From contig NZ_VEDF01000006.1 in assembly GCF_007677725.1 (NCBI RefSeq), forward strand, positions 62,001-126,000: a stretch of DNA of 64,000 nucleotides, read 5' to 3'. The notes under the pieces were generated by a model that saw only the letters and a program-made list of their open reading frames with translations, was not told the origin of the DNA and did not search any database. Positions 57,090-64,000 of the stretch are shown piece after piece. Made by a program: the position numbers and the translations under genes. This stretch comes from Pseudomonas sp. URMO17WK12:I11 (lineage in GTDB: Bacteria > Pseudomonadota > Gammaproteobacteria > Pseudomonadales > Pseudomonadaceae). Positions within the stretch are counted from its first letter, which is position 1, and each line of letters opens with the position of its first letter.

Positions 57090-57316
57090 GAGATCGAGCG
57101 CCGCCCGCGCGGCGCATCGCGAGCTCTGCTCGCTCCTACGTTTGTTTCGGGCCAATTATTCCTGTGGCGTTTGCGCGCATACGCCTTGGCGCCTGACGCG
57201 CTATCGCGTCGCACCAACAAGGCGGTCGCGCGCGCCTGTCACAAACGTTATTGGCCCGAAACAACCGTAGGAGCGAGCGCAGCTCGCGATGCGCCGCACG
57301 GGCGGCGCTCGATCTC
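57090..57316. repeat. Long palindrome of about 227 bp with REP-like arms
   Basis: The arms 57090-57157 and 57249-57316 are inverted copies with about four differences over 67 bp. The centre holds its own hairpin, GACGCG (57195-57200) and CGCGTC (57205-57210), placed at the exact symmetry axis. The arms contain the GCGCATCGCGAGC...GCTCCTACG type of sequence found in Pseudomonas REP elements. It fills most of the gap between the regulator (56989) and the MobA-like gene (57361). No real ORF is present here. Confidence 0.88.
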
Positions 57317-57360
57317 AAGGACGGCACCACCCTCCCGCCCAACCCTTGCGACAGCAGCGT

Positions 57361-57927
57361 TCACTGGCGCAGTGCATCAGGCGTATCGACATCGCGCAGC
57401 ACTCCGGCATCTTCGACGGCCAGCCTGATGCAACGGTCCGGATGCGCCTTCACTACCGAACGCGCTCCCTCATCACCCGTCAGCTGCGCAAGCGCTGGCC
57501 AGAACTCCCGTCCGAACAACACCGGATGGCCCTGCTGCCCGGCAAGACAAGGCAGCACGATCGTCGACACGCAGGCCTCGCGCGCAAGCAGATCGAGGGT
57601 ACCGAGTTCCACCCAGGGCATGTCGCCCAGCACGATCGCCACCGCCTGCGCGTCGCTGTCCAGCAGCGACGCGGCGCCCGCCGCCAGACTATGACCTAAG
57701 CCCTGCGCGTGATCCGCGCTGCAGATGACCCGGCACGCCGATGGCAAGCCGAGTGCCTCGCCCCGCTCGCCGTCACGCAGCACCACCCGCACATCATCGA
57801 ACACGGCACAGGCACGTTCGACGCTGTGTACCAGCAAGCTGCGCCCATCGGCCATCAGGGCCCGGCGCTTGTCAGCACCGAAACGCACGCTGCTGCCAGC
57901 CGCCAATACCAACGCCACCACACTCAC
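57361..57927 (-). CDS. MobA/MocA-like nucleotidyltransferase
   Basis: A 188-residue protein of the MobA-like NTP transferase family, with LVLAAGSSVRFGADKR as the nucleotide-binding loop and VLGDMPWVE as metal-binding Asp. Related proteins (MocA) attach CMP to molybdopterin to form the MCD cofactor. Start is GTG 57927, overlapping the XdhC stop (GTGA). It is the last gene of the molybdenum hydroxylase operon and probably matures that enzyme's cofactor, fitting a cytidylyl rather than guanylyl transferase; I infer this from context. Confidence 0.87.
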   Translation of the reverse strand: MSVVALVLAAGSSVRFGADKRRALMADGRSLLVHSVERACAVFDDVRVVLRDGERGEALGLPSACRVICSADHAQGLGHSLAAGAASLLDSDAQAVAIVLGDMPWVELGTLDLLAREACVSTIVLPCLAGQQGHPVLFGREFWPALAQLTGDEGARSVVKAHPDRCIRLAVEDAGVLRDVDTPDALRQ

Positions 57928-58895
57928 AGCGCCGTCCGCCCGATGCCATTACGCAGGCGCAGAATATCGGCGAGTACCGCCAGGGCGATCTCGGCCGGGG
58001 TCTTGCTGCCCAGGTTCAGGCCTATCGGGGCGTGGATCCGCGCCAGCGCCTCGGGGTCCAGGCCGCCGATGCGCTGCAAGCGTTCGCGACGCTTGTCGGA
58101 GGTGGCCTTGGAACCCATCACGCCAATGTAAAACGCTTCGGTACGCACCGCTTCAAGCATGGCCAGGTCATCGATTTTCGGATCATGGGTCAATGCAACC
58201 ACTGCCGTGTCGGCATGGCAACCGCCATTGGCGATAAACACCGACGGCAGCTCGCGGCGCACCTCGATGCCGTCCAGCACCAGGCCTTCGAGCACTTCGT
58301 CGCGCGGGTCGCAGAGGATGACTTCAAAGCCCATGGCTTTACCGAATTCGGCACAAAAATGCGCAACGCTCGAGTAGCCTGCCAGCAGCAGCCGCTGGGC
58401 AGCGCCAACCCGCAAGCGCACGCGACCACTTTCGCGCTCCACACGCGAACCCTGGCTGGGGCCGTCGCGCAAGTGGCGTTCCCCATTCGGCAGGCTCACC
58501 TCGCGCAACAATCGGCGTTGGCCCCGCAGCGCGCCTTCCAGCTCGCGCAGGTGCGCCTGTACGTCACAGTCGGCCGGCAGGTTTTCCACCAGCACCTCGA
58601 GCACACCGCCGCAGGGCAGGCGAATGCTGGTGCGCGTGTCGCTGCCATCGCCGTAGCGCACGATGGCAACGGGCTCGGGGAATTCGCCGTGGGCCACGCG
58701 CTCGAGAAAGTCATCCTCGACGCACCCGCCCGACAACGACCCCAACCATTGGCCGCTATCGTTGACCGCCAGCAGCGAACCCGGAGCACGCGGCGCCGAA
58801 CCATAAGTGGCAAGAACGCTGCACAACCACACGCGCTGGCCGTTGCACGACCACTGCAAAGCCTGGCGGATCACCTGCAGATCCAGATGCTGCAT
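57924..58895 (-). CDS. XdhC family molybdenum cofactor insertion protein
   Basis: A 323-residue XdhC/CoxI-type protein that binds molybdenum cofactor and helps insert it into hydroxylases. The N-terminal XdhC domain has GSAPRAPGSLLAV and LSGGCVEDD with the conserved Cys; the C-terminal Rossmann-type domain has LAGYSSVAHFC and VALTHDPKIDDLAML, then GVMGSKATSDKR. ATG 58895, three bases after the cytochrome gene stop. It overlaps the MobA-like gene by four bases. Confidence 0.92.
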   Translation of the reverse strand: MQHLDLQVIRQALQWSCNGQRVWLCSVLATYGSAPRAPGSLLAVNDSGQWLGSLSGGCVEDDFLERVAHGEFPEPVAIVRYGDGSDTRTSIRLPCGGVLEVLVENLPADCDVQAHLRELEGALRGQRRLLREVSLPNGERHLRDGPSQGSRVERESGRVRLRVGAAQRLLLAGYSSVAHFCAEFGKAMGFEVILCDPRDEVLEGLVLDGIEVRRELPSVFIANGGCHADTAVVALTHDPKIDDLAMLEAVRTEAFYIGVMGSKATSDKRRERLQRIGGLDPEALARIHAPIGLNLGSKTPAEIALAVLADILRLRNGIGRTAL

Positions 58896-58898
58896 GGC

Positions 58899-60110
58899 TT
58901 ACTCCGCTTTCAGCTCCGCAACCTGTTGCGGCTGCAGATCACCCGGCAAGCCGCCCCAGGCCTGACGCAGGTAATTGACCATGTCGGTGACCTGGGCGTC
59001 GCTGAGCTTGTCGGCAAAGCCTGGCATCGGTTGCATGCGCTCGAAGCCGGTGAATTGCTGCTCACGAATGCCGTCGACGATCGCCTTGACCAAGTTACGC
59101 GAGTCGCCCTGGCGCAGCACGGTGTTGCCGCGCATGGCCACGGCGATATGCGGCTTGCCCTCGCCCTCGACCCCATGGCAGCCGGCGCAGACGTTCAGGT
59201 ACTGCTGGCGGCCACGTCGGGCGCTGTCGCTCATTCCGGTCAGCGCTACCGCCTCGATGACCTTGGCCGCCGGCGGCTGGTCGCCCAGCAGGTAGGTGGC
59301 CATGGCGCCCAGGTCGTCGTCGCTTAGGTGCTGGGTGCTGTGGTGCACGACCGGGTACATCTCGTTGAACATGCTGCCCTGGGCGCTGATGCCGTGCTTG
59401 AGGAAGGTGGTCAGGTCCGGCTGGCTCCAGCCGCGCTCGGCCAAATCATGAGCCAACAGGCTCGGCGCCAGGTAGCCCAGCAGCAGGCCACCGCTGAGGC
59501 GCTGGTCCTGCTGCAGCGCGCCGATGGCGTTGCGCGGGGTATGGCACTCGCCGCAATGGCCCATCACTTCGACCAGATACTGACCCCGCTGCCAGGCCGG
59601 GCTGTTGCCCTCGCTCGGCTGCAACTGCACGCTCTTGCCGTAGAGCATGTTCCAGCCGGTCAGGCCCAGGCGTACATTGAACGGAAAGCTCAACTGGGTG
59701 CGCGGCGCCGGGCGGCTGATCGGCGCGGTGGTCATCAGGTAAGCCAGGATGGCATCTGAATCTTCGCGCTTGATCAGGTGGTACGAGGTGTATGGCATGG
59801 CCGGGTAGAGATTGGCGCCATCCTTGCGCTTGCCTTGAGTCACGGCAGCGAAGAATTCATCGGCGCTATAGGTACCGATGCCGTACTGCTTGTCCGAGGT
59901 GATGTTGCTGCCATAGATGGTGCCGAACGGCGAGTGGATCGGCAGCCCACCGGCATAAGGGGCGCCGCCTTCGGCAGTGTGGCAGGCCATGCAGTCGGCC
60001 GCGCGGGCCAGGTATTCACCGCGTTTGACCTGATCCTGATCGGCCGCCTGGGCAGCCGCAGCCAAGGTCAGCCCCAAGGCCAGCGCCAGGGCGTTACGAA
60101 CGAAGCCCAT
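58899..60110 (-). CDS. Triheme cytochrome c subunit of the molybdenum hydroxylase
   Basis: A 403-residue exported cytochrome: signal peptide (VRNALALALGLTLAAAAQA), then three CXXCH heme sites, CMACH (Cys40), CGECH and CAGCH, in three cytochrome c domains. This is the subunit that takes electrons from periplasmic aldehyde-oxidase or isoquinoline-oxidoreductase-like enzymes and passes them to the respiratory chain. ATG 60110 with AAGGAGG seven bases upstream. It lies 2 bases after the 2Fe-2S subunit gene. Confidence 0.93.
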   Translation of the reverse strand: MGFVRNALALALGLTLAAAAQAADQDQVKRGEYLARAADCMACHTAEGGAPYAGGLPIHSPFGTIYGSNITSDKQYGIGTYSADEFFAAVTQGKRKDGANLYPAMPYTSYHLIKREDSDAILAYLMTTAPISRPAPRTQLSFPFNVRLGLTGWNMLYGKSVQLQPSEGNSPAWQRGQYLVEVMGHCGECHTPRNAIGALQQDQRLSGGLLLGYLAPSLLAHDLAERGWSQPDLTTFLKHGISAQGSMFNEMYPVVHHSTQHLSDDDLGAMATYLLGDQPPAAKVIEAVALTGMSDSARRGRQQYLNVCAGCHGVEGEGKPHIAVAMRGNTVLRQGDSRNLVKAIVDGIREQQFTGFERMQPMPGFADKLSDAQVTDMVNYLRQAWGGLPGDLQPQQVAELKAE

Positions 60111-60112
60111 GT

Positions 60113-60649
60113 TCAACCCTCCTTGACCAGGCCAAGATCGTTGAGCACGGTGCGCGTCGCTTCGTAATACCGCACATAGCCGGTGCAGCGGCAGATGTGA
60201 TGCCCCAGACTCGTCTCGATGTGCTGTTCCACTTCACTTTGCTTCAACGGCTGACGCTGGGCGCTTTCCACCAGGACCGTGGCGGCATTGACGAAGCCCG
60301 GCGCGCAGTAGCTGCACTGGAAGGCGAACAGATCGACGAACTTCTGCTGGATCGGGTTCAGCGTCAGGTTGCCGGCTTCATCGACCTGGGCATGGCCTTC
60401 GATGGTGCGCACGGTCTTGCCTTCGAAGTAATGAGCGCCGGTGATGCAGGTGCGCACTTCCTCGCTGGTGCCGTCGGGATGGTCGACGATCACCACGCAG
60501 GCGTGGCAGATGCCCTGGCCGCAGCCCAGGCGTGAGCCGGTCAGGTTCTGGTGCTCGTGCAGGTAGTCGATCATTGCCAGGTCGTCGGGGACCTCGACCG
60601 GACCGACCGGTTGACCGTTGAGGGTCAGTTGCAGTGGACGGTTAGCCAT
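60113..60649 (-). CDS. 2Fe-2S subunit of molybdenum hydroxylase
   Basis: A 178-residue protein with two iron-sulfur domains: the ferredoxin-like GCGQGICHACVVIV with upstream Cys, and the helical domain with QCSYCAPGFVNAA and HICRCTGYV. This is the electron-transfer subunit of xanthine-dehydrogenase-family enzymes; no signal peptide is seen, so it may be carried across with the Tat-exported large subunit. ATG 60649 overlaps the large-subunit stop by 8 bases. Confidence 0.94.
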   Translation of the reverse strand: MANRPLQLTLNGQPVGPVEVPDDLAMIDYLHEHQNLTGSRLGCGQGICHACVVIVDHPDGTSEEVRTCITGAHYFEGKTVRTIEGHAQVDEAGNLTLNPIQQKFVDLFAFQCSYCAPGFVNAATVLVESAQRQPLKQSEVEQHIETSLGHHICRCTGYVRYYEATRTVLNDLGLVKEG

Positions 60650-63473
60650 TGAGGGCCTCCTTGATACGGGCTGGAGTGATGGGAAGGTCGCGCACGCGCT
60701 TGCCAATGGCATGTGCCACGGCATTGCCGATGGCACCGACGACCGGAATCATCACCACTTCGGCGATGCCCTTGGACGGGTCGGTCGATGACAGCGGCGG
60801 GAGAATTTCGCTGGTCTGTGTCCACACCGCGACATCCCGCGCATGCGGCAGGCGGTAGCGGTTGAAGTTCCAGTCGCCCTCCCCTGGCCCGCCCTCGTAC
60901 AACGGCATTTCTTCGGTCAAGGCGTGACCGATGCCCATGGCGATGCCGCCTTCGAGCTGGCCCTTGACCAGCTCCGGTACCAGCACCCGGCCACACTCGA
61001 TCCAGCTGTGGTGATTGAGCACCTGCACGGCGTGGGTGCCCTTGTTGACCTTGACCTCGACCAAGGTCGCCACCGGGCTGTAATAGGTCACCATGGCGTT
61101 GTTCAACTGAGTGACCGGATAGGCAGCGTTCTGCCGATCGAGCAGGTGATAGCCGTGGCTGTTCATCTGCGCTTTCTTGGCATTCACCGCGCCGTCGCCG
61201 TATTTCACCGCCAGTGCATCGAGCGGGAAGCGCTCGCGCACACCGTCGATGACGAAGTCGGCCTCGGCCCAGCTCCAGCGGTTGAAACCATGCACGCTGA
61301 CGCCGGTTACCAGGCCCATGTCATGGGCTTTCTGCGCAAGCTGGGCGAACGGAATCGGCGCCATGCCATTGCCAGTCAGTTCGCCGTTGACCCACCGCGC
61401 ATTTTCGCGGCGCACCACCAGCGGGTTGGCCGAACCACCATGCGGCCCCTGGCTCCAGATGGCCATCGCGGCTGGCCACAGCCCATGGTGGAACAGCACC
61501 CGCGCCGCTTCACGCGTGGCATGGCTGAAATAGAAAGCCGAGTTGGTCGCCGACGACGGCGAAGCCAGCTTGCCGACCCAACGCGGATTGCGCAGTGCGC
61601 CATCCTGGTCGGCCTGGCTGATCAGGTAGGGATTGCCGCTGGTGGCCAGTTGCAGTTCCGGCCATTCGGTGACCGCGGTCTTCACTTCATCGGCCGAGCG
61701 GCCGAGGAAATCGCTGACCACCAGCGCCTGCGAGGTGGACATGCCGGTGCCCAGCTCGGTACCGATGTGACGCAGGCTGATGCGCCCATCGCGGCTGAAC
61801 TCCACGCTGGCCATCGGCGCTTCGGCGCCGGTGCCGAAGTCTTTCTGACAGATGGCGAAGCCCACCCCGTACCAGTGATCCTGATCCTGCGCATCCATTT
61901 GCCGCTTGCGCGCGTCGCGGTTGCGCCAACGCTCGTCGACGGCGGCTTTGTCGAGAATCTCGTACAAGCGCAAGGCCCCGGCAGGCACCGCGCCCTGGGT
62001 ATTTTTCATGCCCGACTTCAGCGCGTTGGCGCGACGCAGGTCGATGGCATCGACACCCAGGCGACCGGCGATTTCATCGACCATCATTTCCGTGGCCGCC
62101 ATGCTCTGCAACGTGCCGTACCCGCGCATGGAGCCGGCCTCGACAGCGCGCGAATGGTAGGCGGTGACCGCGAGGTCGTTTTGCGGCATGTAGTAGATCG
62201 ACTGCGCCGCCGTCGCTCCCACTGCGGCCACCGACGGGCTGTAGTTGATGCGCCCGCCGCCGTCGCAACTCATGTCGGCGCGGAAGATCTTGAAGCTGTT
62301 GTCCTTCTTATCCACGGCCAGTTGGTAGCGGATATCGAAGGCGTGGCGCTTGATACCGCTTTGGAACTGCTCGTAGCGGTCGTTGGCCAGGCGAATCGGG
62401 ACCCCGGCGCCGTACAGCGCCGCCACGGCGGCATAGAAAACGAAGATGTTGTTGTCCTTGGAGCCGTAGCCAACGGTGTAGCCAGGATGCATGTTCAACG
62501 ACTTCAAGGCGAAGCGCGACGGCTTGATCATGTGCACGCATTCTTGCGCTGCCTCGAACGGGCACTGCGTCGCGACCACAAAATGCAGGGTGCCGCTGGC
62601 GGCGTCGTACCAGCCATTGCCGTTGTCCGGTTCGAGCGCCGCCGGCTCGATGGAGGGCGTCTTGTAGCGCTCATCGAAGACCAGCCAGTCTTCTGGCGGG
62701 TTTTCCAGCTGCTCGGCCATGCGCTTGGCGTAGAACAGCCCTTGCTCGGTCAGATCGCCATGCTGGTTGGGCGCCTTGGACCACACCGGCTTGCGGTTGA
62801 GGATGGTGGGGAACAGCATGGAATTCTTCAGGCTGGAAAATTCATCCTCGTCGAACGGCGTGGCGCCGCCGACCCGCACGAAGCGGAAGCTGCCATACGG
62901 GTCGCGCTGGTACAACGCCGCCTGGGCGCCATAGCGGATCGCCTGGTCGTTGAACTGCAACTTGCGCTTGGCCTGGCGGAAGCGCTCGAAGTCGTGCCAG
63001 ATCAAGATCGCCACCGGGTGGCCGATGAACATCGGCACCTTGCCAGGCGGCAGCAGCGGATCAGGCGAATGCGCCTCGGGCCAGGCGATGCCGTCGTTTT
63101 CCAGGTCCGCTGCCGTGACGATGCGGTCGGGCTGCAGATCGGCGCCCAGCAGGCTCAGGTCATGCCCGGCATAAATGCGGTCGGCCTTGGTGGTCTTGAG
63201 CAACAGGGCGTGACCTTGCTGGGTCGGCCAGCCGGGCATGTCCTTGGCGCGAATGTCGCGGGCGAACACCTTGTGGCCGCACACCTTGGACAACGCGTCA
63301 TTGCGAAAACGCGCCTTGCCATCATGGTTCATCCATTTTTGCGGCGAAGTGGTGACGCGCTCCTCCATCAGAGCGGCGAAGGCCTGGCTGCCAAGCGGCG
63401 CCATGGTCACGCCGACACCAGCGATCAGGCCGCCCTGCAAGAAGGCGCGCCGGGAAATATCACGGTTGGACAT
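60642..63473 (-). CDS. Molybdopterin-binding large subunit, xanthine dehydrogenase family (Tat-exported)
   Basis: A 943-residue hydroxylase subunit related to isoquinoline 1-oxidoreductase and aldehyde oxidases. It begins with a Tat signal, MSNRDISRRAFLQGGLIAG, so the complex works in the periplasm. Cofactor regions include EAGSMRGYGTLQSMAATEMM and ELGTGMSTSQALVVSD; the likely catalytic Glu is about residue 905 in SKGIAEVVMIP. ATG 63473 has AGAGGAA upstream; the frame is open further but the Tat motif fixes the start. The substrate is unknown. First of an operon with the 2Fe-2S subunit, cytochrome c, XdhC and MobA-like protein. Confidence 0.93.
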   Translation of the reverse strand: MSNRDISRRAFLQGGLIAGVGVTMAPLGSQAFAALMEERVTTSPQKWMNHDGKARFRNDALSKVCGHKVFARDIRAKDMPGWPTQQGHALLLKTTKADRIYAGHDLSLLGADLQPDRIVTAADLENDGIAWPEAHSPDPLLPPGKVPMFIGHPVAILIWHDFERFRQAKRKLQFNDQAIRYGAQAALYQRDPYGSFRFVRVGGATPFDEDEFSSLKNSMLFPTILNRKPVWSKAPNQHGDLTEQGLFYAKRMAEQLENPPEDWLVFDERYKTPSIEPAALEPDNGNGWYDAASGTLHFVVATQCPFEAAQECVHMIKPSRFALKSLNMHPGYTVGYGSKDNNIFVFYAAVAALYGAGVPIRLANDRYEQFQSGIKRHAFDIRYQLAVDKKDNSFKIFRADMSCDGGGRINYSPSVAAVGATAAQSIYYMPQNDLAVTAYHSRAVEAGSMRGYGTLQSMAATEMMVDEIAGRLGVDAIDLRRANALKSGMKNTQGAVPAGALRLYEILDKAAVDERWRNRDARKRQMDAQDQDHWYGVGFAICQKDFGTGAEAPMASVEFSRDGRISLRHIGTELGTGMSTSQALVVSDFLGRSADEVKTAVTEWPELQLATSGNPYLISQADQDGALRNPRWVGKLASPSSATNSAFYFSHATREAARVLFHHGLWPAAMAIWSQGPHGGSANPLVVRRENARWVNGELTGNGMAPIPFAQLAQKAHDMGLVTGVSVHGFNRWSWAEADFVIDGVRERFPLDALAVKYGDGAVNAKKAQMNSHGYHLLDRQNAAYPVTQLNNAMVTYYSPVATLVEVKVNKGTHAVQVLNHHSWIECGRVLVPELVKGQLEGGIAMGIGHALTEEMPLYEGGPGEGDWNFNRYRLPHARDVAVWTQTSEILPPLSSTDPSKGIAEVVMIPVVGAIGNAVAHAIGKRVRDLPITPARIKEALNG

Positions 63474-63624
63474 GCTTGTTCCTCTGGGCAGAGAGGGTCT
63501 GCCCACTTTTTTTCTGATTCTTGTGCGGGGACTCGGAAGGGTGCGAATCTTGTCACGCGGGTCAGTAAAATCTGACTTGTGCGTCAACTTTAACGCAAGT
63601 GGGGGGCGATAAGCAAAGTCAAGT

Positions 63625-63637
63625 CGACATTATGTCG
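63625..63637. promoter_or_regulatory. Perfect odd palindrome between the hydroxylase operon and dsbD
   Basis: CGACATTATGTCG is a perfect 13-bp palindrome, about 105 bases before dsbD and 150 bases before the hydroxylase ATG. Nearby are GTCAG-N6-CTGAC (about 63561-63576) and TGCGT-N8-ACGCA. One may be an operator for either divergent gene. Confidence 0.4.
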
Positions 63638-63742
63638 CGGTGTGTCTGCAGCACCGCGCTTGCACTCGATGTCCATGGTTAACCATGGGTTAATCGATGC
63701 CCGCCAGCATGGCCAGCATTGAAGAACTGCCAAGGCGGAGAC

Positions 63743-64000
63743 ATGCGCATTTTCCTGCTGTTGCTGACGTTGTTCGTGATCGGCCCGTTGCAGGCCAATC
63801 CGTTCGAGACCAAGCCTGATTTCCTGCCCGTGGAACAGGCCTTCGTGCTGACTCACGACCGTCAGGCCGACGGCCAGATGCGCGTGTATTTCCAGATCAA
63901 GCCCGGTTACTACCTGTACCAGAAACGCCTGAAATTCGACGGCCTGTCAGCCGATCAACAGCCGCAGTTGCCCCCTGCCTTGAACCATAACGACGAATTC
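63743..64000 (+). CDS. dsbD: Thiol:disulfide interchange protein DsbD, N-terminal part (partial)
   Basis: The first 86 codons of a gene that runs off the right edge. The signal peptide MRIFLLLLTLFVIGPLQANP is followed by the start of a DsbD alpha domain, with FVLTHDRQADGQMRVYFQIK and GYYLYQKRLKF, the typical block around the active-site strands. DsbD passes electrons from cytoplasmic thioredoxin to periplasmic DsbC/DsbG and cytochrome maturation. ATG 63743 with GGCGGAG upstream. It is divergent from the molybdenum hydroxylase operon. Confidence 0.85.
   Translation, partial: MRIFLLLLTLFVIGPLQANPFETKPDFLPVEQAFVLTHDRQADGQMRVYFQIKPGYYLYQKRLKFDGLSADQQPQLPPALNHNDEF

Noticed and set aside
57049..57342. 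Two short ORFs on opposite strands with similar peptides
   Set aside because: They are the two strands of the long palindrome. The similarity follows from the symmetry, and there are no ribosome binding sites or known domains.
60843..63575. A 910-codon open frame on the plus strand
   Set aside because: Antisense to the molybdopterin subunit gene; composition is that of a shadow frame, with no domain.
63590..63856. An 88-codon ORF on the minus strand
   Set aside because: It overlaps the dsbD signal peptide region on the opposite strand and has a shadow-like Gln/His-rich composition.

Overview
The window reads as a chromosomal segment of a fluorescent Pseudomonas, most likely of the P. putida group. 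The evidence is the high GC content, the codon use, the gene order (sucDC-lpdG-sucBA-sdhBADC facing gltA, then etfAB and the ETF dehydrogenase, then pvdRT-opmQ) and Pseudomonas-type REP sequences. No rRNA, tRNA, CRISPR array, transposase or phage gene is visible. Most of the window is core genome.

Layout. 1-3034 (minus): kdpFAB potassium pump, with kdpB cut by the window edge. 3167-7242 (minus): AI-2E-family permease, a DUF4892 protein preceded by an overlapping 20-codon ORF, two coupled alpha/beta hydrolases and an unknown protein. 7343-9186 (minus): gpsA, a DUF4389 protein, sixA. 9322-14269 (plus): an overlapping trio of TonB-dependent receptor, periplasmic binding protein and hybrid histidine kinase. 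14472-16219 (plus): fabAB for unsaturated fatty acid synthesis. 16292-23960: amidohydrolase, dienelactone hydrolase, htpG, two PaaI-type thioesterases, a small lipoprotein with a possible AlgU promoter, a DUF599 protein and brnQ. 24322-35682 (minus): sdhCDAB, sucAB, lpdG and sucCD, divergent from gltA at 36034; together these encode citrate synthase and the 2-oxoglutarate-to-fumarate arm of the TCA cycle.

37386-42655 (minus): START-domain protein, YkgJ protein, an unknown exported protein, a MocR regulator and an envelope operon (solute-binding protein, DUF4398, OmpA). 42736-46651: etfBA and the divergent ETF:quinone oxidoreductase, which carries a PsrA-type operator next to its promoter. 46722-48596: an MFS transporter and a receiver-like protein without the phosphoacceptor Asp. 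48903-54903: pvdR-pvdT-opmQ and, convergent, pvdH. Both transcription units start with a TAAAT-N16-CGT iron-starvation sigma (PvdS-type) promoter, but no pyoverdine peptide synthetase lies between them. 54981-56989: a two-component system. 57090-57316: a palindrome of about 227 bp. 57361-63473: a predicted exported molybdenum hydroxylase operon (large subunit, 2Fe-2S subunit, triheme cytochrome c, XdhC, MobA-like protein). 63743 to the end: start of a dsbD-like gene.

The least explained items are the receptor/binding-protein/kinase trio, the reduced pyoverdine locus with intact PvdS-type promoters, the long palindrome, the leader ORF before the DUF4892 gene, and several precise inverted repeats in leaders of central metabolism genes. 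Functions are inferred from reading translations by eye. No database search was possible.
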